Below are positions 1-5,876 of a stretch of 39,721 bases of DNA, piece after piece. Source of the stretch: Clostridiales bacterium (GTDB lineage Bacteria; Bacillota; Clostridia; Lachnospirales; Lachnospiraceae); assembly GCA_022778745.1 (NCBI GenBank), contig JALFSR010000108.1, forward strand, positions 1 to 39,721, in the 5' to 3' direction. A program made the translations under genes and the position numbers. Within the stretch, counting starts at the first letter, position 1. Each line of letters opens with the position of its first letter. Under the pieces are notes generated by a model. The model was not told the DNA's origin, did not search any database, and was given only the letters and a program-made list of their open reading frames with translations.

Positions 1-141
1 AAGAGTGATGGATTTACAGACAATTTACTCGATATGGGGTTCACAAAAGGATACAACAAGGCTATTGATGATGCAAAAAGCGTTATTTTGCAAACTTTAG
101 ATAATGAGATTTTGGTTGATACTCTACATTTGAGGTTAGAG
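1..141. repeat. Terminal direct repeat, copy 1 (assembly overlap of a circular genome)
   Basis: The first 141 bases are identical to bases 39581-39721. A reading frame starting at 39386 runs through the repeat and continues in phase from base 1 to a stop at 160-162, so joining the ends restores an intact gene. This is the usual mark of a circular assembly whose ends overlap by one k-mer. It could also be a real short terminal redundancy, but an overlap lying in the middle of a small coding gene, far from the terminase genes, argues for an assembly overlap. Confidence 0.9.
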
Positions 142-162
142 CAGTTAAAGGAGCAGAAATAA
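1..162 (+). CDS. 3' part of junction-spanning small phage protein
   Basis: These are the last 53 codons and stop of a 118-aa protein that begins at 39386 and crosses the point where the circle was opened. This part reads as amphipathic helix and ends in LKEQK. It has no motif I recognise. The stop overlaps the next start (TAAATG), and the AAAGGAG ribosome site for the next gene lies inside its last codons, so the pair is translationally linked in the early small-gene array. Confidence 0.75.
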   Translation, partial: KSDGFTDNLLDMGFTKGYNKAIDDAKSVILQTLDNEILVDTLHLRLEQLKEQK

Positions 163-327
163 ATGTATGATTTAGCACAAGCAATAAAAGATTTAATTAT
201 AGAATATGACAAGGCTTGTAAACTAGATTTTGTTAATTTTCCTATTGGATATGCTTTATATCAGACGTGGAAGAAATATGATTTAGATTACAGAAAAGTT
301 GAGGAGTTAAAGGAGCAGAACAAATGA
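163..327 (+). CDS. Small phage protein, unknown (54 aa)
   Basis: Begins MYDLAQAIKDLI and ends LKEQNK. ATG at 163 is preceded by AAAGGAG at good spacing. It is helical with no known domain. Its last bases repeat the AGTTAAAGGAGCAGAA spacer found at the end of the gene before it, and its stop overlaps the start of the next gene (ATGA). The function is unknown; it is a real gene by ribosome site and overlap context. Confidence 0.65.
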   Translation: MYDLAQAIKDLIIEYDKACKLDFVNFPIGYALYQTWKKYDLDYRKVEELKEQNK

Positions 328-485
328 AAGAATGTTGTGGAACTTGTAAATATAACAAGAGAGATTTTTCAAAGCCACAGGACAAAGGATATATAGAATT
401 TTGTTGTGGGAACGAAAATTCAGATTATTATGGTGTACCTACTTTTTATGATGATGATTGTGATGATTGGGAAGAAAAGGATTAA
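324..485 (+). CDS. Small Cys-rich phage protein (53 aa)
   Basis: Begins MKECCGTCKYNKRDF, with CC-x2-C and a later FCCG plus a very acidic tail (DDDCDDWEEKD). This arrangement matches the short metal-binding proteins common in Clostridia phage early regions, which open with a C-x2-C-K-Y/F motif. ATG overlaps the previous stop and AAAGGAG sits upstream. Zinc binding is inferred from the cysteines; the cellular role is unknown. Confidence 0.6.
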   Translation: MKECCGTCKYNKRDFSKPQDKGYIEFCCGNENSDYYGVPTFYDDDCDDWEEKD

Positions 486-504
486 CAGTTAAAGGAGCAT
501 ACAG

Positions 505-729
505 ATGACAAATGAAAACAATCCCAACCTAACCGAGGTAATCAGGGAAATCCACGACGGAGTTGCAAGGGAAATGTACTGCAAAGGTATTGATGATTTT
601 GTGAAAAAGATATGCGAAAAGTATACGGAAGAAGAAAGCAATGGTAATTATAGATTTTATACAGTTGAAATCAAACAATCAATAGCAGACTTATCAGAAC
701 AGTTAAAGGCAGGTGGTAAGAATGAGTAA
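505..729 (+). CDS. Phage protein of unknown function (74 aa)
   Basis: Preceded by AGTTAAAGGAGCATACAG, the third copy of the spacer that carries the ribosome site in this block. The protein is charged and mostly helical (MTNENNPNLTEVI and onward) with one possible structural motif, KKICEKYTEEE. No domain is recognised. Its 3' end overlaps the next gene by 8 bases, suggesting coupled translation. Confidence 0.65.
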   Translation: MTNENNPNLTEVIREIHDGVAREMYCKGIDDFVKKICEKYTEEESNGNYRFYTVEIKQSIADLSEQLKAGGKNE

Positions 730-1009
730 AGAAGAATTGGTTGAAAAATTAACCGAAGTCGGAATAAATGGCGAATGGATAAATCCAGATGAATACGGAT
801 TTAGCAGGACATTTCAATTTGAATTGAACGGACAGATAATAAAAATCGAATGGTTTTGTAATTACAGCACACTAATGATTGGAAATGCTCATTTTTGGTT
901 TGACAGAATTAGTACATATAGCGGATATCCAATGCAAGGAAAGTGGATTGAATTTTCATTCAAGAATGAACATCCATTGCATTTGAAGGTTAAGGAGAGT
1001 GACAAATAA
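722..1009 (+). CDS. Phage protein of unknown function (95 aa)
   Basis: ATG at 722 (MSKEELVEKL) is preferred over a GTG three codons upstream because GGTGGTAAG lies just before it and it gives a four-base-phase overlap with the previous stop. A short N-terminal helix is followed by alternating aromatic strands (FQFELNG, IEWFCNYS, HFWFDRI, WIEFSF), suggesting a small beta sandwich. No family is recognised. Confidence 0.65.
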   Translation: MSKEELVEKLTEVGINGEWINPDEYGFSRTFQFELNGQIIKIEWFCNYSTLMIGNAHFWFDRISTYSGYPMQGKWIEFSFKNEHPLHLKVKESDK

Positions 1010-1290
1010 TGAACAAATTTAATTTAGAAACATTTAATGATATTTTATTTGGAGCATTAAAAGACCAAAGTGTAGAAGGGCAGATAAAATTACTTAAAGC
1101 AGAACTAAATATGATTGGAGATATGCTATTTTCAGAAACGGCAGAGTTATTAGATGAATTAGAGCAATGTGGATATAAATCTGAAAGGTTTACACGCATT
1201 AAGAATATTAAGAGTAATTCAGAAGGCTTACTTTTGAAGTTAGAAGGATTAGAGAAGAAGCTAAAGGAAACGGAGAATGACGGAGAATGA
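1009..1290 (+). CDS. Coiled-coil phage protein, unknown (93 aa)
   Basis: Starts on the last base of the previous stop (TAATG), so translation is probably coupled. Nearly all helical with leucine heptads, strongest in the last 40 residues (GLLLKLEGLEKKLKE). It ends in an acidic tail, and its last codons are part of the tandem CGGAGAATGA repeat that supplies the next start. A structural or oligomeric role is likely but not defined. Confidence 0.6.
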   Translation: MNKFNLETFNDILFGALKDQSVEGQIKLLKAELNMIGDMLFSETAELLDELEQCGYKSERFTRIKNIKSNSEGLLLKLEGLEKKLKETENDGE

Positions 1291-1424
1291 CAGTAAAGTA
1301 CGACAGAGCAACAAAGGCTTGGTTCAGCAGCCATATAGGGCAACAGACAACGGTCTGCAAATGTGAAAAATGCGGACTATTTTTCAAGCCGAATTTAGGG
1401 CATAAATGCAAAGCAAAGGAGTGA
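1287..1424 (+). CDS. Zinc-finger-like small protein (45 aa)
   Basis: ATG at 1287 overlaps the previous stop within a CGGAGAATGACGGAGAATGA duplication. The protein has K-C-E-K-C-G-L-F-F near residue 24-33 and ends G-H-K-C-K, a C-x-C-x2-C ... H-x-C pattern that looks like a single zinc knuckle. A nucleic-acid or regulatory role is plausible; nothing more can be said. It is short, but its position in a tightly overlapping run supports it. Confidence 0.55.
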   Translation: MTVKYDRATKAWFSSHIGQQTTVCKCEKCGLFFKPNLGHKCKAKE

Positions 1425-1430
1425 CGGAGA

Positions 1431-1607
1431 ATGAAAAGCAGACTTGAAAAAGCAATGGAATATATACAAGGATATTTCAACAAGCATAGCACCTGCGATG
1501 ACTGCAAGTTGATAATACAGGAAACAGGACATTGTCGATTAGAGGATAAAGTGCCTTGCGATTGGAATGTGAATATAAAGGAGAGTGACGGAAATGACAG
1601 AGAGTGA
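1431..1607 (+). CDS. Small Cys-rich protein (58 aa)
   Basis: Follows the previous stop with GTGACGGAGAATG, so it has a ribosome site (CGGAG). It contains T-C-D-D-C-K, G-H-C and V-P-C-D-W, four cysteines in the order usual for the small phage C-x2-C ... C ... C family. The last codons overlap the start of the HNH gene at 1594 by 14 bases. A metal-binding role is inferred only. Confidence 0.55.
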   Translation: MKSRLEKAMEYIQGYFNKHSTCDDCKLIIQETGHCRLEDKVPCDWNVNIKESDGNDRE

Positions 1608-2292
1608 AGCAAGGGAAAACGGATATGTAGATGTCAAGGATTATGAGGGACATTACATGGTGGATGCTCGAGGGAATGTATTTAGTTTGAAGCGAAACAT
1701 AGTAATGGCACCATGTAAAAGCAACAACGGATACCTACAAGTGCATCTGACAAAAGATGGAAAAACGAAATCTTTCATGATTCACAGATTAGTGGCAATG
1801 GCATTTATCCCGAATCCATACAATCTACCGCAAGTAAATCACAAAGATGAAGATAAATGCAATAACCATGTAGACAATTTGGAATGGTGTACTCAATCAT
1901 ACAACTTGAATTATAACGATGGACAGAAAAGACGAGCCAAGAACAGAAATTATGAAGACATAAGCAGAAAACGTTCAAATTATCAATCCAAGGAAGTTAC
2001 ACAGTATGATTTTGATGGAAGTATTATTGCAGTATGGAAAAATGCTTATATTGCGGAAAAACACGGATACGATAGAAGTATGATAAATCAGTGTTGTATC
2101 GGAAATAAGAAAAGTCATAGAGGGTATATTTGGAAGTATACAAACAGTATTGAAAAGCAGATACCGAAGAAACCAAAAATAGACGACAGATATGTAATGT
2201 ATATTTGTCCGTGGTGTAATGATTTCGTTAAAGTAAGCCACAATTACTGTCAGAATTGCGGTCAAAAATTGGATTGGGGTGATGAAGAATGA
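1594..2292 (+). CDS. HNH homing endonuclease (NUMOD4-HNH-NUMOD1) with C-terminal zinc ribbon
   Basis: A free-standing homing endonuclease of 232 aa. Residues 11-55 read as a NUMOD4 DNA-contact motif (YEGHYMVDARGNVFSLKR). Residues 64-100 carry the HNH core (H64, N82-H83-K84-D85, N91-H92 and the usual NLEWCT). Residues about 134-182 read as NUMOD1 (V-x-Q-Y-D-F-D-G ... HRGYIWKY). Unusually, residues 204-222 add CPWC ... CQNC, the zinc-ribbon tail seen at the end of ordinary small phage proteins such as the one at 38465. The enzyme should nick or cut an allele lacking the insert so that its gene is copied across. I chose ATG 1594 over GTG 1585 because it fits the GGAGAGTGACGGAA ribosome site. Confidence 0.85.
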   Translation: MTESEARENGYVDVKDYEGHYMVDARGNVFSLKRNIVMAPCKSNNGYLQVHLTKDGKTKSFMIHRLVAMAFIPNPYNLPQVNHKDEDKCNNHVDNLEWCTQSYNLNYNDGQKRRAKNRNYEDISRKRSNYQSKEVTQYDFDGSIIAVWKNAYIAEKHGYDRSMINQCCIGNKKSHRGYIWKYTNSIEKQIPKKPKIDDRYVMYICPWCNDFVKVSHNYCQNCGQKLDWGDEE

Positions 2293-2588
2293 CAAGAGAA
2301 GAACAGACCGATTGGTTATGCCGATTAAGATCATACTTGAATAATTGGGTTATCGTTACTCCGTTGAATAAAGAATTTGCCGAAGCACTAACAGGTATTT
2401 TAGAGCAAGAGCCAAAGACGGAGCAGTTTGCGAAATGGGTAGCAGAAGAAATATTTGATGATATGTGGGAATACAAAAAAGATTCTTTTGCAGAAATCGC
2501 TTGTCGTAAGTTGGCAAAGTTAGGAATTGTCAGAGCAAAAGGCGATGAATGGGAATTGGTTGAACCAAAGGAAAGTGAGCAGGTATGA
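2289..2588 (+). CDS. Phage protein of unknown function (99 aa)
   Basis: The start overlaps the HNH stop (ATGA). It contains the phrase LEQEPKTEQFAKWVAEEIF and an internal CRKLAKLGIV, a pattern I associate with short regulatory or structural proteins of gut Clostridia phages. A helical N half with Trp repeats (DWLCRL, NNWVIV) precedes it. No defined function. It is the first gene after the homing endonuclease and may be the original neighbour of the interrupted gene. Confidence 0.65.
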   Translation: MTREEQTDWLCRLRSYLNNWVIVTPLNKEFAEALTGILEQEPKTEQFAKWVAEEIFDDMWEYKKDSFAEIACRKLAKLGIVRAKGDEWELVEPKESEQV

Positions 2589-2842
2589 GTGACAGACTAA
2601 AAATAGGACAAGAAGTATTGATACACGGCTATGTTGATGAGATACGCAAGGACACAGTTATTATCCGCAACGAGGGCGGTTATTTCGGTACCGTTGAATA
2701 TGAGGTCACGGATATTGAAATGTCTGATACAAATGATGTACTAGATAAGATAATGAATGAAATAACTATGTTATTGGAGTTTAATCGACCGAATGTTATT
2801 GAGATTATTGACAAGTATAGAACCATATACGGCAGAAAGTGA
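2585..2842 (+). CDS. Phage protein of unknown function (85 aa)
   Basis: The ATGA overlap with the previous stop indicates coupling. Residues 1-45 form a likely small beta barrel (LKIGQEVLIHGYVDEI ... DTVIIRNEGGYF), resembling SH3-like or KOW-type modules of small phage proteins; the rest is an amphipathic helix. The resemblance is weak. Function unknown. Confidence 0.6.
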   Translation: MSDRLKIGQEVLIHGYVDEIRKDTVIIRNEGGYFGTVEYEVTDIEMSDTNDVLDKIMNEITMLLEFNRPNVIEIIDKYRTIYGRK

Positions 2843-2848
2843 GGAAGG

Positions 2849-3070
2849 ATGAAAAAGAAATTATCTGATGAAATCGGGAAAGCATTTATAAGACTACATT
2901 GTTCGCATTGGTATTGGCACAGAGAAAGTCCATTTGCAATGGGTAGTTTTAGCCGTGGAATTATCGTTTGTAATAATTGCGGTAAACGAAAGTTTATAGA
3001 ACAATTAAATGATAGTGAAGTATTGGTAGAGCCGTGGAGATATAAAAATTATCTTACAGGCGGAAAGTGA
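2849..3070 (+). CDS. Small protein with C-x2-C knuckle (73 aa)
   Basis: Preceded by GAGGAAGG. Contains H-C-S-H-W-Y-W-H near residues 17-24 and I-V-C-N-N-C-G-K-R near 39-47, so two potential metal ligand pairs. I read it as a one-zinc ribbon. It ends at CGGAAAGTGAGG, a spacer sequence repeated elsewhere in this block. Function unknown. Confidence 0.6.
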   Translation: MKKKLSDEIGKAFIRLHCSHWYWHRESPFAMGSFSRGIIVCNNCGKRKFIEQLNDSEVLVEPWRYKNYLTGGK

Positions 3071-3079
3071 GGCGCGTGA

Positions 3080-3259
3080 ATGACAAACACAGACAGAATT
3101 AGGAATATGACTAATTGGGAACTTGCTGAATTTATATACAATGTGAGCAATGGAGCAACAAAGATTAGCACTTGCGAAGAAAAATGCGCGATGTGTGAGC
3201 ATAGTGATAATTATTGCACATACCAGATTGGAGAGTGGTTAATTGAAGTAAGTAATTAG
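3080..3259 (+). CDS. Small Cys-rich phage protein (59 aa)
   Basis: Begins MTNTDRIRNMTNWELAEFI, a signature I know from many short Clostridia phage proteins (the TNWELAEFL family), followed by C-x4-C-x2-C and a later C in DNYCTYQIGEWL. Four cysteines suggest one bound metal. ATG follows GGCGCGTGA with a weak ribosome site. It is the last gene before a 132-bp non-coding spacer holding two hairpins. Confidence 0.65.
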   Translation: MTNTDRIRNMTNWELAEFIYNVSNGATKISTCEEKCAMCEHSDNYCTYQIGEWLIEVSN

Positions 3260-3286
3260 AAAAAGACGACAAATAAACAACAAAAA

Positions 3287-3369
3287 ACGATATACAAGAC
3301 CCGACCAAAGACCTATGTATATCGTGATTCGCTTATGGATTAAGTATAGCATATTTAGTTTCCATAAGC
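3287..3369. repeat. Two consecutive hairpins in an early-region spacer
   Basis: Inverted repeat 1 has perfect 10-bp arms ACGATATACA (3287-3296) and TGTATATCGT (3316-3325) with a 19-bp loop. Inverted repeat 2 has perfect 9-bp arms GCTTATGGA (3331-3339) and TCCATAAGC (3361-3369) with a 21-bp loop. There is no T-run, so these are not ordinary terminators. They could be RNA structures in the early transcript, a processing site or protein-binding dyads ahead of the second regulator module. Confidence 0.6.
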
Positions 3370-3391
3370 AACGGAAAGTGAGGTATGTTAT

Positions 3392-3502
3392 ATGACCAAA
3401 AATGATTTAATTAACGATATTGTCACAATGTTGCTGCCGACATTTACAAATGAGCAATTGGAGATAATAAAGTCTACATTCATAGTAAAGATGCAGGGAT
3501 GA
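3392..3502 (+). CDS. Tiny protein, recombinase N-terminus-like (36 aa)
   Basis: Begins MTKNDLINDIVTMLL. ATG is preceded by CGGAAAGTGAGG. The pattern (helix, FTNEQLEIIKSTF, short tail) reminds me of the extreme N-terminus of some Clostridia tyrosine recombinases, so it could be a remnant or a free-standing helix-hairpin. Its stop overlaps the next ATG. Either reading is speculative; the ribosome site and overlap favour a translated ORF. Confidence 0.45.
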   Translation: MTKNDLINDIVTMLLPTFTNEQLEIIKSTFIVKMQG

Positions 3503-3591
3503 GTAAAAAAATAAAACCGGAGATAGACCTACCGACCGAAGTAACATCTATCGCCTTAACGCTTAAGGAGATTATAACATGGGAGGGATGA
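3499..3591 (+). CDS. Tiny protein, unknown (30 aa)
   Basis: Starts at ATGA overlapping the previous stop and ends within the ribosome site of the HTH gene at 3594. Sequence MSKKIKPEIDLPTEVTS and onward, with a predicted amphipathic end. It may mainly serve to couple translation of the downstream HTH gene. Low information content keeps confidence modest. Confidence 0.4.
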   Translation: MSKKIKPEIDLPTEVTSIALTLKEIITWEG

Positions 3592-3593
3592 AT

Positions 3594-3815
3594 ATGAGAG
3601 AAAATTTAAAGAAAGCCCGCAAAGAAAAAAACATGACACAAAAGCATGTAGCTGAATGCTTAAATATTGCGGAAAGATATTATAAACAAATTGAATCTGG
3701 AGAACGTCTTGGTTCAGTAGAGATATGGGATAATTTGGAAGATTTATTTAATATTCATCAAAGGAAACTCCGTGAGATTTCAAAAAATCATCTCTGCAAA
3801 GAAGATAATCGGTAG
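3594..3815 (+). CDS. XRE-family HTH regulator (73 aa)
   Basis: Residues 1-55 form a compact XRE helix-turn-helix (MRENLKKARKEKNMTQ-KHVAECLNIAERYYKQIESGER). ATG 3594 is chosen over ATGs at 3579 and 3588 because GGAGGG at 3582-3587 lies six bases upstream. Its last 68 bases are antisense to the 3' end of the repressor on the other strand (3748-3981), so the two genes converge and overlap. Expected role: a DNA-binding antagonist or second-stage regulator; its target is unknown. Confidence 0.75.
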   Translation: MRENLKKARKEKNMTQKHVAECLNIAERYYKQIESGERLGSVEIWDNLEDLFNIHQRKLREISKNHLCKEDNR

Positions 3816-3981
3816 ATACATCTAATATATTTGCAATGCGGACAAGTATTTCCAGATTTGGCATTCTATCTGCTGATTCGTATGCACGGTAAGAACGAAT
3901 ATTGATATTTAATAAATCAGCCATTTGTTGAGCAGTAAATCCTTTTGATTTACGAATGGTATTTAATCTTGTATTAAACAT
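3748..3981 (-). CDS. XRE-family repressor, second switch (77 aa)
   Basis: Classic short XRE repressor: residues 1-62 hold the HTH (LNTIRKSKGFTAQQMADLLNINIRSYRAYES) followed by the family ending ILDVSTDYLL. SD AAGGAG lies seven bases upstream. It is transcribed away from the perfect promoter at 4003-4031, which carries two 19-bp dyads in and beside it, so I infer that it represses that promoter and perhaps itself; TATAAT on the minus strand at about 3996-4001 may be its own -10. It overlaps the plus-strand HTH gene tail to tail by 68 bases. Confidence 0.8.
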   Translation of the reverse strand: MFNTRLNTIRKSKGFTAQQMADLLNINIRSYRAYESADRMPNLEILVRIANILDVSTDYLLCRDDFLKSHGVSFDEY

Positions 3982-4002
3982 AAAAACTCCTTAAAATTAT
4001 AC

Positions 4003-4031
4003 TTGACAGTGAGCATATCGTACACTATAAT
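4003..4031 (+). promoter_or_regulatory. Perfect-consensus sigma-A promoter
   Basis: TTGACA (4003-4008), a spacer of exactly 17 bases, then TATAAT (4026-4031): a full match to the sigma-70/sigma-A consensus. Such an unrestrained promoter in a phage almost always needs a repressor, and the gene 3748-3981 begins just upstream on the other strand. Transcription would enter the gene at 4083, the endonuclease-like gene and perhaps the late regulator at 5877. Confidence 0.85.
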
Positions 4032-4063
4032 CACAAAAAAAAACAGTGAGCAAACCGCTCACT
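4008..4063. promoter_or_regulatory. Twin 19-bp operators for the second repressor
   Basis: Operator B at 4045-4063 is a perfect dyad AGTGAGC-N5-GCTCACT. Operator A at 4008-4026 begins with the same AGTGAGC half and has an imperfect other half (GTACACT); it fills the spacer between -35 and -10. Both are followed by ATAAT. The 37-bp centre-to-centre distance is about 3.5 helical turns. Assignment to the adjacent XRE repressor is inference from position. Confidence 0.75.
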
Positions 4064-4082
4064 ATAATAGGAGGATATGTTT

Positions 4083-4316
4083 ATGTTAAAAGAAATGAAT
4101 TTAACAGATGGAAGATTCGCAGTATTAATCTTTGAAGAGTGGATGCAAATGCTTGTAAATGGAGAAATAGCAGATTGTAAAAGATATCATGACGATTTTT
4201 TTGAATATTATGGGAATACGGTTAAAAGTGACAATGCGCCATTTTATCTTATGTTTTGTGCATTTGTTGGATGTATGGATTTGTGTGATAAGTTAGAGGA
4301 GGTTTCTAATGCCTAA
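4083..4316 (+). CDS. Phage protein of unknown function (77 aa)
   Basis: First gene behind the repressed promoter. ATG 4083 is preferred to ATG 4077 because AGGAGG (4069-4074) is eight bases from it but only two from 4077. Sequence MLKEMNLTDGRFAVLIFEEWMQM with three later cysteines; predicted all-helical. It overlaps the next gene by eight bases. No homology recognised. Position suggests an early effector of the second switch. Confidence 0.65.
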   Translation: MLKEMNLTDGRFAVLIFEEWMQMLVNGEIADCKRYHDDFFEYYGNTVKSDNAPFYLMFCAFVGCMDLCDKLEEVSNA

Positions 4317-4995
4317 TATAAATTTTGATTACATGATTGGACAAAAATACGGGAGATTAACTGTTGAAAAAATAATATATCAAAAGGGTAGAGGAACGCA
4401 AGTTGATTGTATATGTGAATGCGGTAATAGAAAGCAAATACGGATATGTGATGTTAGAAAAGGACATACACAAAGTTGCGGTTGTTTAAGAAATGAGAAA
4501 GTAGCTAAAGTAAATTATAAAAAAGGTTTAGCGGCTGATGATTATCGTTTGTATGGCATATGGAGCAAAGTTTTATATAGATGCAATAACCCGAAAGATA
4601 AACATTATCATTATTATGGTGGAAGAGGTATTAAGGTATGTGATGAATGGCAAGGGGAAAATGGTGCAGAAAATTTTTTCAAATGGGCTTACAGTCATGG
4701 ATATGTAGAACCACTTACTTTAGAGCGTATAGATGTAAACGGAAATTATTGTCCTGAAAATTGTAAATGGATTCCAATATCGGAACAGCCTAATAATACT
4801 AGGAGAACGAATCACTATACATATAAAGGCGAAACACTTACATTGAATGAGTTTGCAAAGAAATATAATGTCAATGTAGTTATGTTAAGAAGTAGAGTTT
4901 ACAAATTAAAATGGGATATAGATAGGGCAATAGAGGAACCAAGACATGAAAGATTTGATACTTATAACGAAAGCGGAAGAAAAAAACGGCGGTAA
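4309..4995 (+). CDS. Putative homing endonuclease / AP2-HNH-like mobile protein
   Basis: 228 aa. Residues 9-60 contain G-x-x-Y-G-R-L-T-V and a Cys cluster (C34, C36, C38, C57, C59) that looks like a zinc ribbon. Residues 80-165 contain LYGIWSKVLYRC, YYGGRGIKVCDEW, LERIDVNGNYCPENCKWI and EQPNNTRR, the signature of a widespread free-standing phage family often annotated as AP2-domain or HNH endonuclease. The tail reads as a small HTH (LNEFAKKYNVNVVML). Expected role: self-spreading DNA endonuclease. Its last 50 bases overlap a broken small ORF in other frames, consistent with insertion next to or into a resident gene. Confidence 0.7.
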   Translation: MPNINFDYMIGQKYGRLTVEKIIYQKGRGTQVDCICECGNRKQIRICDVRKGHTQSCGCLRNEKVAKVNYKKGLAADDYRLYGIWSKVLYRCNNPKDKHYHYYGGRGIKVCDEWQGENGAENFFKWAYSHGYVEPLTLERIDVNGNYCPENCKWIPISEQPNNTRRTNHYTYKGETLTLNEFAKKYNVNVVMLRSRVYKLKWDIDRAIEEPRHERFDTYNESGRKKRR

Positions 4996-5063
4996 CAGAA
5001 AAGTATTACCTTATTGATGATATGAAAGAGGTTGAGCAGACGGCACTTGCAATGGTTGGATAG
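4946..5063 (+). pseudogene. Frame-broken small ORF overlapping the endonuclease 3' end
   Basis: One frame gives MKDLILITKAEEKN and another gives VTEKYYLIDDMKEVEQ, ending in a stop at 5061-5063. Removing one A from the seven-A run at 4980-4986 joins them into a 38-aa protein. It is either a remnant of a resident gene damaged by the endonuclease insertion, a homopolymer sequencing error, or chance. The reading of a lost gene is tentative. Confidence 0.35.
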
Positions 5064-5071
5064 GAGATAAG

Positions 5072-5212
5072 ATGGACGATATTTTGTATAGCATGTATTT
5101 TAGAAAACAGTGGAATGAGATTCGAGATAAGTTACTTAATAGCGGATACGATCTAAACAGGATAATTCTTGTTCCAGAAAAAAAGAAAGTGGATAAACTT
5201 AAGAGCGATTGA
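5072..5212 (+). CDS. Small phage protein, unknown (46 aa)
   Basis: Preceded by TAGGAGATAAG, a good ribosome site. Sequence MDDILYSMYFRKQWNEIRDKL and a Lys-rich tail (PEKKKVDKLKSD). Probably one amphipathic helix plus a strand. No motif. It lies between the broken ORF and the gene at 5262 and is likely a real short gene of the early array. Confidence 0.5.
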   Translation: MDDILYSMYFRKQWNEIRDKLLNSGYDLNRIILVPEKKKVDKLKSD

Positions 5213-5261
5213 ATTATGTCTGAACTAAAACAGGAAGCCAAATGATTTTATGGAGTGAGAT

Positions 5262-5471
5262 ATGAGATGCAAAAGAAAAGAGCCTGTTCTTCAAGTCGGA
5301 GATACTATTAGATGCCATGATAAGGATGAAATGGTTAATATATCAATGCAACTGGACAATGAAGGGATTGATACTGATTTCCTGTATGAGAAGGACGGTA
5401 AAAAGGGATTGTGGTTAGTTGTAGTTGATTTCAAGAAGCGGGAGCCTAAGTGGTTCTTTGAATTGTCCTAA
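5262..5471 (+). CDS. Small phage protein, unknown (69 aa)
   Basis: Starts after TGGAGTGAGAT. Sequence begins MRCKRKEPVLQVGDTIRCHDKDEM and reads as a small alpha-beta fold with an ACT- or DUF-like pattern (helix NISMQLDNEGIDTDFLY, strands GLWLVVVDF, WFFEL). No family is confidently recognised. It is the last gene of the early block before the 405-bp regulatory gap. Confidence 0.6.
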   Translation: MRCKRKEPVLQVGDTIRCHDKDEMVNISMQLDNEGIDTDFLYEKDGKKGLWLVVVDFKKREPKWFFELS

Positions 5472-5572
5472 TTGTGGAACTGCAGTAAATATGCAAATTT
5501 TGCCATATAATCAGCTTTCAATTGCTTAGCCTATAAAATATACCATTGTGAGGTTAAAACGCGAAAATGGTG

Positions 5573-5595
5573 GCAAAAACTAGGCAAAATGGGCA
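5573..5595. repeat. GGCAAAA element, copy 1 (shared with 8652-8675)
   Basis: GCAAAAAC followed by TAGGCAAAATGGGCA. The copy at 8652-8675 reads GCAAAAAC followed by AGGCAAAAAATGGGCA. Each has GCAAAA twice, about ten bases apart, which suits a protein binding one face of the helix. The two copies flank the late-regulator gene plus accessory cassette, and one lies upstream of the late genes. Regulator binding is inference. Confidence 0.45.
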
Positions 5596-5815
5596 TAATG
5601 TGCTAAAGAGATAATATAACTTGAACAAGAAAAGCAAGATTTAGAGAAAAAAGGTAAAAAAAAGATGAAGAAAAACGGGAAAATAAAAAACGAGGCGGAA
5701 GAGGATATGCGAAGAAGCGAAGACTATATAATAAATAACACGAGTAATATTATTATACACCAACATAGACCGGCATATTTTGGCACTAGCTTGGAAACGT
5801 GCAGCCGGACCTTTG

Positions 5816-5843
5816 TTGTAAATTCTAACCAGTGCGATAAAAT
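5816..5843 (+). promoter_or_regulatory. Possible promoter for the ArpU-like gene
   Basis: TTGTAA (5816-5821), 16-base spacer, TAAAAT (5838-5843): four and five matches to consensus. The region is AT-rich, so chance matches are common. The start codon lies 34 bases beyond the -10 element, with AGGTG as ribosome site. Confidence 0.4.
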
Positions 5844-5876
5844 ATAAACATAATATAATATTATAGGTGTCATGCA

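Larger units (their letters stand above)
5472..5876. other. 405-bp regulatory gap before the late regulator
   Basis: No convincing gene. It holds GCAAATTTTGCC at 5496-5507, a 23-bp element GCAAAAAC-TAGGCAAAATGGGCA at 5573-5595 that recurs with small changes upstream of terS, a Lys-rich ORF of 60 codons at 5665 that I do not believe, a CCGGC/GCCGG pair around 5771 and 5804, and an AT-rich promoter-like stretch just before 5877. I read it as control DNA for the late switch. Confidence 0.5.

Noticed and set aside
4981-4987. Canonical -1 frameshift heptamer A-AAA-AAC
   Set aside because: In the frame of the ATG at 4946 it is in register, but a -1 slip leads to CGG CGG TAA, an immediate stop, so it would not produce a longer protein. 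The restored small ORF needs the other shift.
5665-5847. 60-codon Lys-rich ORF in the regulatory gap
   Set aside because: Weak ribosome site, composition follows the AT-rich DNA, and it covers the repeat and promoter-like features; no protein-like pattern.
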